A stretch of 64,000 bases of DNA from Microcebus murinus (Eukaryota > Chordata > Mammalia > Primates > Cheirogaleidae). Made by a program: the position numbers and the translations under genes. Positions within the stretch are counted from its first letter, which is position 1; each line of letters starts with the position of its first letter. The stretch lies in assembly GCF_040939455.1 (NCBI RefSeq), contig NC_134124.1:34113138-34177137 (forward strand), in the 5' to 3' direction. The notes beneath the pieces are model-generated. The model had not been told where the DNA came from and searched no databases. It saw only the letters and a program-made list of their open reading frames with translations. Positions 63,913-64,000 of the stretch are shown in pieces.

Positions 63913-64000
63913 CTTCAACAGGCGAATGTATAAACAAATTGTGGTGTGTGCCTACAAGGGAATATTATTCAGCCACAAAAAGGAAGGAAACACTGATCCA
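63913..64000 (+). mobile_element. L1 fragment (sense) running off the window
   Basis: ttcaacaggcgaatgtataa through ggaatattattcagccacaa and aaaggaaggaaacactgatcc is the 3' part of L1 ORF2, cut by the window end. Confidence 0.8.

Overview
The window is vertebrate nuclear DNA, and the repeats point to a strepsirrhine primate, most likely a lemur. It carries many Alu elements. Several of them (for example 36251-36576, 37919-38229 and antisense 2696-3013) have the A-rich linker insertion next to a motif reading 'ttagttggccaa' that I associate with lemuriform Alus rather than with human AluJ/S/Y. The two protein-coding genes and their spacing match the region syntenic to human 5q35.1, RANBP17 followed by TLX3, both on the + strand.

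Layout. Positions 1-11480 are intron of RANBP17. Most of the first 6.9 kb is one old, nearly full-length antisense L1, broken up by four Alus and an MLT1-type LTR. The last four coding exons of RANBP17 follow at 11481-11647, 34875-34973, 37138-37265 and 40497-40593, ending at a TGA and a polyadenylation signal at 40883. The 23-kb intron between the first two of these exons holds ancient MIR/L2 fragments, a few Alus, long repeat-free stretches that may be regulatory, and an antisense processed pseudogene of CASP3 (about 22.7-24.6 kb). Positions 40.9-49 kb are intergenic, with old repeats and a (GT)n tract. TLX3 (three exons, 291 codons, 50526-52661) lies in a very large GC/CpG-rich domain at about 49.2-57.1 kb. 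From 57.1 kb to the end the sequence is intergenic, with old MIRs, a Tigger-like DNA transposon and AT-rich blocks that look like candidate conserved non-coding elements.

Function. RANBP17 encodes an importin-beta/exportin-7-type nuclear transport receptor. TLX3 encodes a HOX11-family homeodomain factor that specifies excitatory sensory and spinal neurons. The two are unrelated in function but adjacent. In human T-ALL this interval is hit by translocations that activate TLX3, so regulatory DNA for TLX3 may lie inside RANBP17 introns. That last point is inference.

The window holds no CRISPR array, operon, tRNA or rRNA, and I found no undescribed multi-gene system. The most interesting signal is the CASP3 retrocopy. 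Between its start codon and a GC-rich upstream segment sits a 119-bp antisense Alu piece that ends at the classical Alu-exon splice sites, as if the retrocopy preserved a spliced transcript containing an exonised Alu. Other points of interest are a tail-only retrotransposition footprint (1508-1569), a 450-bp TA-flanked DNA transposon that still has the C-terminal tail of a transposase, and a cluster of CRE motifs downstream of TLX3.
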